A DNA stretch of 31,089 nt from CAYUIS01 sp964444825 (GTDB taxonomy: Bacteria > Chloroflexota > Anaerolineae > B4-G1). Each line of letters begins with the position of its first letter. Within the stretch, counting starts at the first letter, position 1. Position numbers and translations under genes: made by a program. Positions 7,799-14,103 of the stretch are shown piece after piece. The DNA lies in the NCBI GenBank assembly GCA_964444825.1, contig CAYUIS010000052.1, positions 1-31,089 of the forward strand, given 5' to 3'. The notes under the pieces are model-generated. The model was not told where the DNA came from, did no database searches, and saw nothing but the letters and a program-made list of their open reading frames with translations.

Positions 7799-10068
7799 TC
7801 GAGTTCCTTGGAAGGAACCGACCTGCGGAGGGCTGGGGCGTGTTCCTATTGGTCGCTACTGTTGTGCTGTGCGTGCCGTTTGCTGCCACGGCCGCCGAGT
7901 GGGTGCCCGGAGACGAGGGCTTGCTACCGCTGGCGATCTTGGCCCTGTTGGTCGGACGCTGGCTGGCGTCGCGGCGCGAGTGGGACTGGGGCATCTGGAT
8001 GCTGGTCGGCTCTTCGCTTGGCCTTCTGGCGGCGCTTTGCGTTGCGGCCCACACGCTACCTCTGCTGCCCGCAAGCGGTGAGGCAAGCTCAGATTTTGCG
8101 ATGCGCTGGCTGGCCTGGCTAGGGGCAGCCCTGGGTAGCGGCACGAACGATGACCCTGATGTTTTTTTGTTCTTCGGCGCGATCCTGTGCTGGGGGGCGA
8201 CTCTCCTGGTGGCGTGGAGCTTTTATCGCCGTCGGCTGCCGATGGTGGCGCTTGTACCGCCTACTGCGCTCACCGCGCTGGCGGTTTTCTATTCATCCCA
8301 AGGTATTGGGTGGTTGGCCCTTGAGCTAGGGTGCGGCATCCTACTGTTGGCCCTGGGCAACCTCAGCCGTGCCCGGGACGTATGGGAGACGGCAGGGGTG
8401 GACTATGCGTCTGGCCTGGAGCAGGATATCTCCATCGCCGCAGGGTCCATCGCGGTTTTCGTGGTCCTGGTCAGCCTTCTCGGCCCCCAGTTTAGTGTGC
8501 GGCGCATCTCCGACTGGTTCTGGCGCACCGTTGAAGAGCCATCGGATCAAATCGAGCAGACAATGGATCGGCTCTTTGGTGGTGTGGACCTGTCCAGTAG
8601 TGGATCAGCCGGTGGGACGGAGCTACAGTCTGGAGCGACGAGCCACCTGCCTCAAAGCCATCTCCTGGGGGGGCGCCCCGACCTGCTAGAGGAGGTGGTG
8701 ATGAGGGTCTGGACCGATGAGCCGCCCCCGCTCCCAGAGGACCTTCCTCACGGCGTGGCGCCCGAGAATCCGCCTCACTATTGGCGGGGTCTGACGCTGG
8801 ACCGTTACTCGGGTTGGGGCTGGGAGATGACGGTGGACTATTGGGAGGAGGTGACAGGGACGCTATTGTTGCCCACGCCTGCGGCCTACCGTGAGGTGAC
8901 GCAGCGTTTCGAGTTCACCGCTCCTCACGGCGACACGTTGTTCGCAATGAACGCTCCGGTCTGGATAGGGGAGCCGGTCGAAGCGGCGTGGCGTGGTCCC
9001 GGCGACCTGGCGAGATTAGCTTCCGAGGTAGCGAGCTACACCGTTGCCTCTCAAGTTCCAGAGCCCACGGCGAGCGAGTTGCAGGGTGCTTCCCGAGGTT
9101 ATCCAGAGGATGTCGACGAGCGGTACCTACAGGTACCAGAGTCAGTCCCTCAGCGTGTGGTCGATTTGGCCCTGGAGGTTGTTGCCGAAGGGGAGACGGT
9201 CTACGAGCGGGCACGGTTGCTCGAGCGGTATCTGCGTACCTATCCATATTCTCTCGACGTTGAGCGACCGCCAGAGGGCCGCGACGTGGTTGACTATTTC
9301 CTGTTCGGAATCCGCGAGGGTTACTGTGACTATTATGCCTCAGCCTTTGTTGTCATGGCGCGCTCGGTTGGCATTCCATCGCGCCTGGCTTCTGGATACG
9401 TCGGGGGGCAGTACGACCGCTCCATCGACGCCTATCTGGTGCGTCAGAAGAGCGGTCATTCCTGGCCCGAAGTCTACTTTCCCGGTTGGGGCTGGATCGG
9501 TTTTGAACCCACAGCGGCACGGGCGGTGACGGAACTCCCAGAGGATGTCCCCGTGGCCGAGGGCCAGGTGCCGGGGCCTACGGGACCACCGGCACGGATG
9601 GTCCGTCTCGGCTGGCGTAGGGTTGCCTTTTGGCTGTTGGTGCTGGTTGGGCTGGCTGTGGTGGCGAGAGTGCTGCGTCCGTATATGAGACGACGGGATA
9701 CGCAGACTGCCACGTTACGGTCGGTCTGGCTTATGGTAGGGCGCGGCGGCGCCCGTGTGGGGGTTGCCCCAGATCCAGCCCTGACGCCACAGGAGTACGC
9801 CAAGGCACTGACGGCGCAATTACACGTCCGCGCGGAGCAGACACGGCGGTGGCGTAATCGGTGGATGGAATCGGCCGGGCGCTGTGAGGTGACGCTGGAT
9901 CGTTTGGCATCCATGGTTACGCTGGATGTGTATGGAGGGGAGCAATCCCCGGTGCCGGACCAGGAAACGGTGCGGGAGATATGGCGGCGGCTGGGCAGAG
10001 CGTTGCTCTGGTTTGGCTGGTTGGGGTGGTTGCAGTATCGAGGGCGAAATCGTGTGGCCTCTCGGTGA
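7795..10068 (+). CDS. TgpA-type membrane transglutaminase-like protein
   Basis: 757 aa from GTG 7795, coupled to DUF58 by a GTGA overlap. About six hydrophobic helices fill the N-terminal third (TgpA/DUF3488-like). An extracytoplasmic transglutaminase-like domain follows, with Cys511 in GYCDYYASA, His555 in SGHSWPEVY and an acidic residue, Glu571, in GFEPTA where Asp is most common. Another helix lies near residues 605-625, and a cytoplasmic C-terminal DUF4129-like tail has a YAKAL...RYGG-like pattern (here DVYGGEQ). The transglutaminase fold may act as a peptidase, amidase or cross-linking enzyme; the substrate is unknown. A possible 67-codon upstream extension overlaps DUF58 and is rejected. 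Confidence 0.88.
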   Translation: MIEFLGRNRPAEGWGVFLLVATVVLCVPFAATAAEWVPGDEGLLPLAILALLVGRWLASRREWDWGIWMLVGSSLGLLAALCVAAHTLPLLPASGEASSDFAMRWLAWLGAALGSGTNDDPDVFLFFGAILCWGATLLVAWSFYRRRLPMVALVPPTALTALAVFYSSQGIGWLALELGCGILLLALGNLSRARDVWETAGVDYASGLEQDISIAAGSIAVFVVLVSLLGPQFSVRRISDWFWRTVEEPSDQIEQTMDRLFGGVDLSSSGSAGGTELQSGATSHLPQSHLLGGRPDLLEEVVMRVWTDEPPPLPEDLPHGVAPENPPHYWRGLTLDRYSGWGWEMTVDYWEEVTGTLLLPTPAAYREVTQRFEFTAPHGDTLFAMNAPVWIGEPVEAAWRGPGDLARLASEVASYTVASQVPEPTASELQGASRGYPEDVDERYLQVPESVPQRVVDLALEVVAEGETVYERARLLERYLRTYPYSLDVERPPEGRDVVDYFLFGIREGYCDYYASAFVVMARSVGIPSRLASGYVGGQYDRSIDAYLVRQKSGHSWPEVYFPGWGWIGFEPTAARAVTELPEDVPVAEGQVPGPTGPPARMVRLGWRRVAFWLLVLVGLAVVARVLRPYMRRRDTQTATLRSVWLMVGRGGARVGVAPDPALTPQEYAKALTAQLHVRAEQTRRWRNRWMESAGRCEVTLDRLASMVTLDVYGGEQSPVPDQETVREIWRRLGRALLWFGWLGWLQYRGRNRVASR

Positions 10069-10076
10069 TGCTGGAC

Positions 10077-10105
10077 TTGTGCATTTTCTCGATGCATGGT
10101 ATAGT
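10077..10105 (+). promoter_or_regulatory. predicted promoter of the intergenic RNA
   Basis: TTGTGC at 10077-10082 and TATAGT at 10100-10105, spacer 17, starting 8 bases after the transglutaminase stop. It points into a non-coding structured block; the start site would be about 10112. Confidence 0.5.
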
Positions 10106-10111
10106 TGCATT

Positions 10112-10330
10112 GACCCTGCTGTGTGCGTGATCGCCGTCATTGCGTTTTGAGCCAACACTCATAGAAACGGGGTCTGACTCTTCAGATAGGAATGCGATAG
10201 CCTTCGGGCAAGGCAAACCTGCTGAGCAAGTCCCCACCTGCGAAAGCAGGTTCAAAACTCACCGGCACACGGCACGGCGGGGCTCGTCTGATAATATCCG
10301 AATGCCACCGATTTGTCGGTGGCGTTTGTG
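10112..10330 (+). ncRNA. candidate structured non-coding RNA, family not recognised
   Basis: No credible gene occupies 10069-10476. Hand pairing finds an outer helix (10117-10126 with 10265-10274, including GTGTGC/GCACAC) and an inner helix of 12 positions with one mismatch and one G-U (10142-10153 with 10249-10260). Inside lie GGGG/CCCC (10169-10172 with 10232-10235), a TCTGA/TCAGA hairpin (10173-10186), a GCCTT/AAGGC hairpin (10200-10214) and CCTGC-GAAA-GCAGG (10237-10250). The last shares two bases with the inner helix. A promoter precedes the block and an 8-bp hairpin closes it. I could not match it to 6S, SRP, RNase P or tmRNA signatures. A dispersed repeat is the main alternative. Confidence 0.45.
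10304..10323 (+). terminator. terminator-like hairpin after the candidate RNA
   Basis: GCCACCGA and TCGGTGGC form a perfect 8-bp stem around a TTTG loop. The following T-tract is poor (GTTTGTG), so it is a weak intrinsic terminator or the RNA's 3' hairpin. Confidence 0.5.
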
Positions 10331-10339
10331 CGTCTATGC

Positions 10340-10368
10340 TTGACTTTATGTTTGCTTTGTGCTATTCT
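10340..10368 (+). promoter_or_regulatory. predicted promoter of the MBL-fold gene
   Basis: TTGACT at 10340-10345 and TATTCT at 10363-10368, spacer 17. It lies after the hairpin and about 110 bases before the hydrolase start. A short inverted sequence (CACCCTGACAGGGTG, 10406-10420) lies in the leader and could be an operator. Confidence 0.6.
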
Positions 10369-10476
10369 CACCACGCTTAATCAAACCAGTCGAAGTTGAG
10401 TATCACACCCTGACAGGGTGCCTGTCAAGAATCGTTTGGTGTGCGAGTACGTCCGGGTGTATTTTGTGAGGGAAAT

Positions 10477-11322
10477 TTGCTACGAGAACGAGTCTCTGAA
10501 GATATCTATGTGTTTACCAGTGACCTGTATGCGCAGGTGACTGCCGGCGCGATCATCACGGACCAAGGGGCGATCCTTGTTGACAGCCTGCCTTTTCCCG
10601 AAGAGGCGCACGAGATGCAGGCTTTTGTTGCTTGGGTGTGCCACCCTGGTGTGCGGTACGTGATCCTGACCCACTATCACGCCGATCATACCTACGGTGC
10701 TTTTCTGTTCCCCCAGGCCGATGTGGTGGCGCACGCGCGCTGCCGGCACTTGTTGAACACCGTTGGCCTTTCTGCCCTGGACGACGCGAAGGCAGAGGTC
10801 CCTATGCTAGAGGAGGTGTTCGTCCGTCTGCCCGACATCACGTTCGAGGAAGGGGAGATTGCGCTCAGCTTGGGTGGAAGGTTGGTGCGTCTGATCCACG
10901 CGCCGGGTCACACAGAAGATTCGGTGATGGTGTACGTAGAGGATGAACGTGTGCTGTTTGCTGCCGATACGATGATGCCCGTGCCTTCCATTGTGGACGG
11001 TGACATAGATATGCTGAGGGAATCCCTGCAAAAGGTCGCCACTCTACCAGTCGAGAACATGGTGCAGGGTCACGGAGAGATTATACTGCGCGGAGAGGTC
11101 AAGGGCATGGTGGACATTGGTCTGGCCTATCTGAACAGTATTGAGAAACTGGTGGCCCAGGCCCTCAAGAAGGACAGGAGAGGGGGCAAGGGCGATGGTT
11201 GGGAGGCTCTGCAAAGGAACAGCATCGAATCGTGCGGCCTGTCGCGTATACCTCTTAATGGAATGGTTCAGCAGATCCACGTAGCCAACCTGCTGGCCCT
11301 GTACGAGCGTCAGGCTGGCTAG
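10477..11322 (+). CDS. metallo-beta-lactamase-fold hydrolase
   Basis: 281 aa from TTG 10477. It carries the MBL metal motif HYHADH (residues 66-71), then HAPGHTEDS, FAADTM and a late QGHGE, so the set of ligands for a two-metal site is complete. The family includes glyoxalase II-like thioesterases, lactonases and quinoprotein-relay hydrolases; the exact substrate cannot be assigned. The C-terminal about 60 residues are helical and could cap the active site. The frame extends to GTG 10441, but GAGGG at 10468-10472 fits the TTG start better and the GTG has no ribosome site. Transcribed from the 10340 promoter, single gene. Confidence 0.85.
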   Translation: MLRERVSEDIYVFTSDLYAQVTAGAIITDQGAILVDSLPFPEEAHEMQAFVAWVCHPGVRYVILTHYHADHTYGAFLFPQADVVAHARCRHLLNTVGLSALDDAKAEVPMLEEVFVRLPDITFEEGEIALSLGGRLVRLIHAPGHTEDSVMVYVEDERVLFAADTMMPVPSIVDGDIDMLRESLQKVATLPVENMVQGHGEIILRGEVKGMVDIGLAYLNSIEKLVAQALKKDRRGGKGDGWEALQRNSIESCGLSRIPLNGMVQQIHVANLLALYERQAG

Positions 11323-11354
11323 CCGGGCTATCGGGCTGGGTGCTGCGTTGGGGC

Positions 11355-11383
11355 TTGACAGTCGTCAGGTCCTGTGGCATAAT
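11355..11383 (+). promoter_or_regulatory. predicted strong promoter of the T-box transcript
   Basis: TTGACA at 11355-11360 (consensus) and CATAAT at 11378-11383, spacer 17. It starts 33 bases after the hydrolase gene and fires into the T-box leader. Confidence 0.75.
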
Positions 11384-11389
11384 GCCCAC

Positions 11390-11675
11390 CGCTCGTGCAC
11401 CAACGGCGATGATGGAGACGAGTAGGCGCAGAGCCCCGTTCAGAGAGCTGGGAAAAGGTGTGAACCCGGCACGGGAATTGCGTCGAAAATCCCTCCGGAG
11501 CCGCTGACCGAAAGGATCTGGTCGGTTTCGTTCCAAGTAGGCTCAGCCGGAATCGTCTTCCGTTACCCAGACGCGGTGATGATGGTCGCCGACAGAGAGG
11601 CCCCGTGCTGACGGGGCAAGAAGGGTGGTACCGCGGGAGCCCAGCTCTCGTCCCTTTGGACGAGGGCTTTTTTTG
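11390..11675 (+). promoter_or_regulatory. T-box riboswitch, specifier most likely ATC (isoleucine)
   Basis: All landmarks are visible. Stem I base GGAG (11414-11417) pairs with CTCC (11493-11496). The AGTA loop E motif is at 11421-11424 and the next helix is 11425-11430 with 11479-11484. The AGAGAGCTGG and GGTGTGAACCC apical motifs follow, then stem III, the T-box AGGGTGGTACCGCGG (11622-11636) and a terminator. In the specifier loop (11485-11492) the triplet just before the one-base spacer and stem is ATC at 11489-11491, giving Ile; AAT (Asn) would require a shifted register. TGGT in the T-box pairs with an ACCA 3' end, which fits tRNA-Ile. Uncharged tRNA should cause readthrough into the GNAT and alaX genes. 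Confidence 0.9.
11647..11674 (+). terminator. T-box regulatory terminator
   Basis: CTCGTCC and GGACGAG form a 7-bp stem around CTTT, followed by GGC and seven T. The 5' side overlaps the antiterminator region after the T-box sequence, as expected for transcriptional T-box control. Confidence 0.88.
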
Positions 11676-11682
11676 TGGGGGG

Positions 11683-12174
11683 ATGATGGATTTCTTGGTC
11701 CGACCAGGCACCAGGGAGGATATGCCGGCTATGCTCAGGCTGTGGCGTGAAATGATGGATTATCACGCCCAGGTGGAGCCTCGTTTTCGTCCTGCGCCCT
11801 CACCAGAGGGAGAGCAGGCGTGGGAGGCATACCTATCCGCGAACCTCTGGAAAAGCGAGGACTGGGCCGTCTTTGTCGCTGAGGCCAACGGTCAACTGAT
11901 CGGTCAGATAATGGCCCTATTGCACGATCGCCCGCCGGTCTTTGAGTCTGAGCGGTATGGATACGTGACGGACATTGTCGTGGAGCCGACGGCGCGGCGC
12001 AGCGCCGTGGGAAGCGCGCTTTTTGACGCGCTGAAGGGGTGGTTGCGCGAGCGAGGTGCGTGTCACGTGGAGCTGCAGGCGGCCCACAACAACCCAGCGT
12101 CCCAGGCTTTTTGGCGTGGGGTGGGATGCACCGATTACCTGGACACACTATGGTATGATCTGGAGGTTGAATGA
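11683..12174 (+). CDS. GNAT-family N-acetyltransferase under T-box control
   Basis: 163 aa. A GNAT fold starts VRPGTREDMPAML; the acetyl-CoA motif A region reads YVTDIVVEPTARRSAVGSALFDAL (RR-x-A-V-G-x-A variant of R/QxxGxG/A), and motif B is ELQAAHNNPASQAFWRGVGC. The start is one of two adjacent ATGs (11683 or 11686), only 8-11 bases after the terminator T-tract, with a G-run before it. Its stop overlaps the alaX start (ATGA), so the two are translationally coupled. The substrate is unknown. The Ile T-box suggests a role tied to isoleucine or its tRNA, but that is inference. Frame upstream to 11605 lies within the T-box and is rejected. Confidence 0.85.
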   Translation: MMDFLVRPGTREDMPAMLRLWREMMDYHAQVEPRFRPAPSPEGEQAWEAYLSANLWKSEDWAVFVAEANGQLIGQIMALLHDRPPVFESERYGYVTDIVVEPTARRSAVGSALFDALKGWLRERGACHVELQAAHNNPASQAFWRGVGCTDYLDTLWYDLEVE

Positions 12175-12881
12175 CCAAGCTGCTATACCAGACGGACAGC
12201 TATCTGCGCGAGTTTGAGGCTCGGGTGACCGGGGTCGTCGGCGATGGCGTGGTATTGGACCAGACTGCCTTCTATCCCGGTGGGGGGGGACAACCTAGCG
12301 ACACTGGACAGTTGAGGTCGAATGGTGAGGAGTGGACGGTCGCAAAGGTAGGCCGCAGCGAGGGCAAGACCGTGCACCGGCTCGACCGTGACCCGCCGCC
12401 GGTGGGAACGCAGGTTCAGGGCGTGCTCGATTGGGACCGCCGCTACATGCTGATGCGCACCCACACCGCTATGCACGTGTTATGCGGGGTGATTTGGCGG
12501 GACTATGGGGCCTCGGTGACGGGCGGGCAGATGGAGCCACTACGTGGACGGATGGATTTTGAATTCGAGCGCATGGAGCGGGAATTGGTCAGCGAGATTG
12601 AGGAGAAAATCAACGTCGAGGTGGCCGCTGGGCGCCCGATTCACGTGCGCATCCTGCCACGGGAAGAGGCATTTCAGATCCCTGACCTGATTCGCACAAA
12701 GATCAACCTCCTACCCTCTCACATCACCGAGGTGCGGGTGGTTGAGATCGAGGGGCTCGACCTGCAGGCGGACGGCGGCACGCACGTGGCCAACACGTCA
12801 GAGGTCGGCCCTCTGCGAATTGTGGATTACAAGAGCAAGGGACGGATCAACAAGCGTTTGGTGGTAGGGTTAGAGGAGTAG
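12171..12881 (+). CDS. alaX: AlaX-family alanyl-tRNA editing protein
   Basis: 236 aa. It has the N-terminal glycine-rich motif FYPGGGGQPSDTG (35-46) typical of AlaX-M/type II and of AlaRS, then the tRNA_SAD editing domain with the zinc-binding HTAMH (His98, His102) and DGGTHVANT (201-209). The usual second metal pair is Cys-x3-His; here position 201 is Asp, so the pair is Asp201/His205. AlaX proteins hydrolyse mischarged Ser- or Gly-tRNA(Ala) in trans. The gene overlaps the GNAT gene by 4 bases and both lie behind an Ile-type T-box, an odd pairing. No terminator is seen between its stop and the convergent ilvE, which ends 53 bases further on. Confidence 0.88.
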   Translation: MTKLLYQTDSYLREFEARVTGVVGDGVVLDQTAFYPGGGGQPSDTGQLRSNGEEWTVAKVGRSEGKTVHRLDRDPPPVGTQVQGVLDWDRRYMLMRTHTAMHVLCGVIWRDYGASVTGGQMEPLRGRMDFEFERMERELVSEIEEKINVEVAAGRPIHVRILPREEAFQIPDLIRTKINLLPSHITEVRVVEIEGLDLQADGGTHVANTSEVGPLRIVDYKSKGRINKRLVVGLEE

Positions 12882-12934
12882 AAATCGAACAAGTGCACCT
12901 TAGCAAGTGAGAGCCGACCCTGGCGTCCTGTAGG

Positions 12935-13987
12935 CTAGATTGACACGTCCATCACCCAGCCCCATTCATCGGGTTGCTCCTGAAGTTGGATTTCCTTCAG
13001 CGCCTGGAGCAGCATCTGCGCCCGGGGGCCCGGTTTTCCATCGCCGATGGGATGATCGATGCCTCTGTAGTTGATGGTAGTGATGGGAGCCAAGACTGCA
13101 GCCGTGCCAGTGTAGAAAACCTCAATGGCGTCGTCCAGGACCTCGTCGATGGACAACTGTCGTTCCACGGCGATCCAACCAAAGAGTTCGCGGGCGATGG
13201 TGAGCACAGAGTCACGGGTATAGCCGGCAAGGATAGAGCCGAGCTGAGGAGTGACCAGGGTCCCGTCCTTGAGGATGGCGAAAAAGTTGGCAGCTCCCAA
13301 TTCCTCGACGTATTTGTCTTCGCGAGCATCGAGGTAGAGGGCATCGGTGTAGCCCAACTCCCGGGCGACCGCGTGGGCGCAAAGGGACGCAGCATAGTTG
13401 CCGGCGGCTTTGGCAGCGCCGGTGCCGTAGGGAGCGGCGCGGTGGGCGTGAGACAGGACAATCGCCCGGTCTCCGCCCATGTACGTACCCACGGGGCAGG
13501 CAAAGACGTAGAAGAGATACTCTTCAGCGGGAGCTACGCCGAGCACGGGCCCTGAGCCGATGAGGACTGGGCGGATGTAGAGGCTGCCCTTGCCATATCC
13601 GGGAACCCATCGGGCGTTTGCCTGGACCACGGCCACGATTGCGTCCATAAAGGCTGTCACAGAGGGAGCAGGCATCGCCACTCGAGCGGCGGACGCGCGC
13701 AGGCGGCAGGCATTGTCCCTGGGGCGGAAGAGGACGATATTCTGCGACCGGGTGCGACGGGCTTTCAGCCCCTCAAAGACCGCCTGGCCGTAGTATAGCA
13801 CGTTGGCGCCGGGAGATAGTTCCAGGATGGCACGCTGGTGTTCGTAGAGCTGCCCCGGCTCCCAGCCAGACTTGGTCCAACGGGACAGCCAGAGGGCATC
13901 GATTTCGCGATAGCTGAAACTGAGGTCGTCATCCCAGCCTGACGCCTGGGGCACGTGAAGCGATTGATCGGTAAATGGTTGTAGCAT
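12935..13987 (-). CDS. ilvE: branched-chain amino acid aminotransferase (PLP fold type IV)
   Basis: 350 aa on the reverse strand. It catalyses the last step of Ile, Leu and Val synthesis (and the first of their breakdown), moving the amino group between glutamate and branched-chain 2-oxo acids. Class IV aminotransferase features are clear: the N-terminal YGQAVFEGLKA, the PLP lysine Lys193 in GTGAAKAAGNYA, EELGAANFF (228-236), and the GTAAVLAPI phosphate-binding loop. Length fits group II (about 350 aa, like Corynebacterium and human enzymes) rather than E. coli IlvE. AAGGAA precedes its ATG by 6 bases. Its promoter lies at 14037-14065. It sits on the opposite strand between alaX and ileS. Confidence 0.93.
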   Translation of the reverse strand: MLQPFTDQSLHVPQASGWDDDLSFSYREIDALWLSRWTKSGWEPGQLYEHQRAILELSPGANVLYYGQAVFEGLKARRTRSQNIVLFRPRDNACRLRASAARVAMPAPSVTAFMDAIVAVVQANARWVPGYGKGSLYIRPVLIGSGPVLGVAPAEEYLFYVFACPVGTYMGGDRAIVLSHAHRAAPYGTGAAKAAGNYAASLCAHAVARELGYTDALYLDAREDKYVEELGAANFFAILKDGTLVTPQLGSILAGYTRDSVLTIARELFGWIAVERQLSIDEVLDDAIEVFYTGTAAVLAPITTINYRGIDHPIGDGKPGPRAQMLLQALKEIQLQEQPDEWGWVMDVSI

Positions 13988-14036
13988 TAGCGTTCCTTTC
14001 GAAGGTGATTAAGGTGGCTCTCATGGTGCACAGGTG

Positions 14037-14065
14037 ATTGTAGAGGAGAGCGCCGAAATTGTCAA
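14037..14065 (-). promoter_or_regulatory. predicted strong promoter of ilvE (reverse strand)
   Basis: Read on the reverse strand, TTGACA (14065-14060) and TACAAT (14042-14037) with a 17-base spacer, a near-consensus promoter. It lies inside the region just before ileS (start 14104), so any forward transcript entering ileS crosses it. Confidence 0.75.
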
Positions 14066-14103
14066 AACCGAAAAACAGACACTCGAGACCCACGGAGGTG
14101 GCA

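Noticed and set aside
10237..10262. tRNA-like T-arm (GGTTCAAAACTC)
   Set aside because: The loop sequence looks right but the flanking bases cannot form the 5-bp T stem, and no acceptor, D or anticodon arms fit.
10140..10343. 67-codon open frame in the intergenic block
   Set aside because: It has no ribosome site, low-complexity non-protein-like content, and covers the paired bases of the candidate RNA and its 3' hairpin.
11485..11492. Asn (AAT) reading of the T-box specifier
   Set aside because: It needs a two-base gap before the lower stem; ATC fits the usual one-base spacer, C-ending specifiers are the norm, and ileS and ilvE are close.
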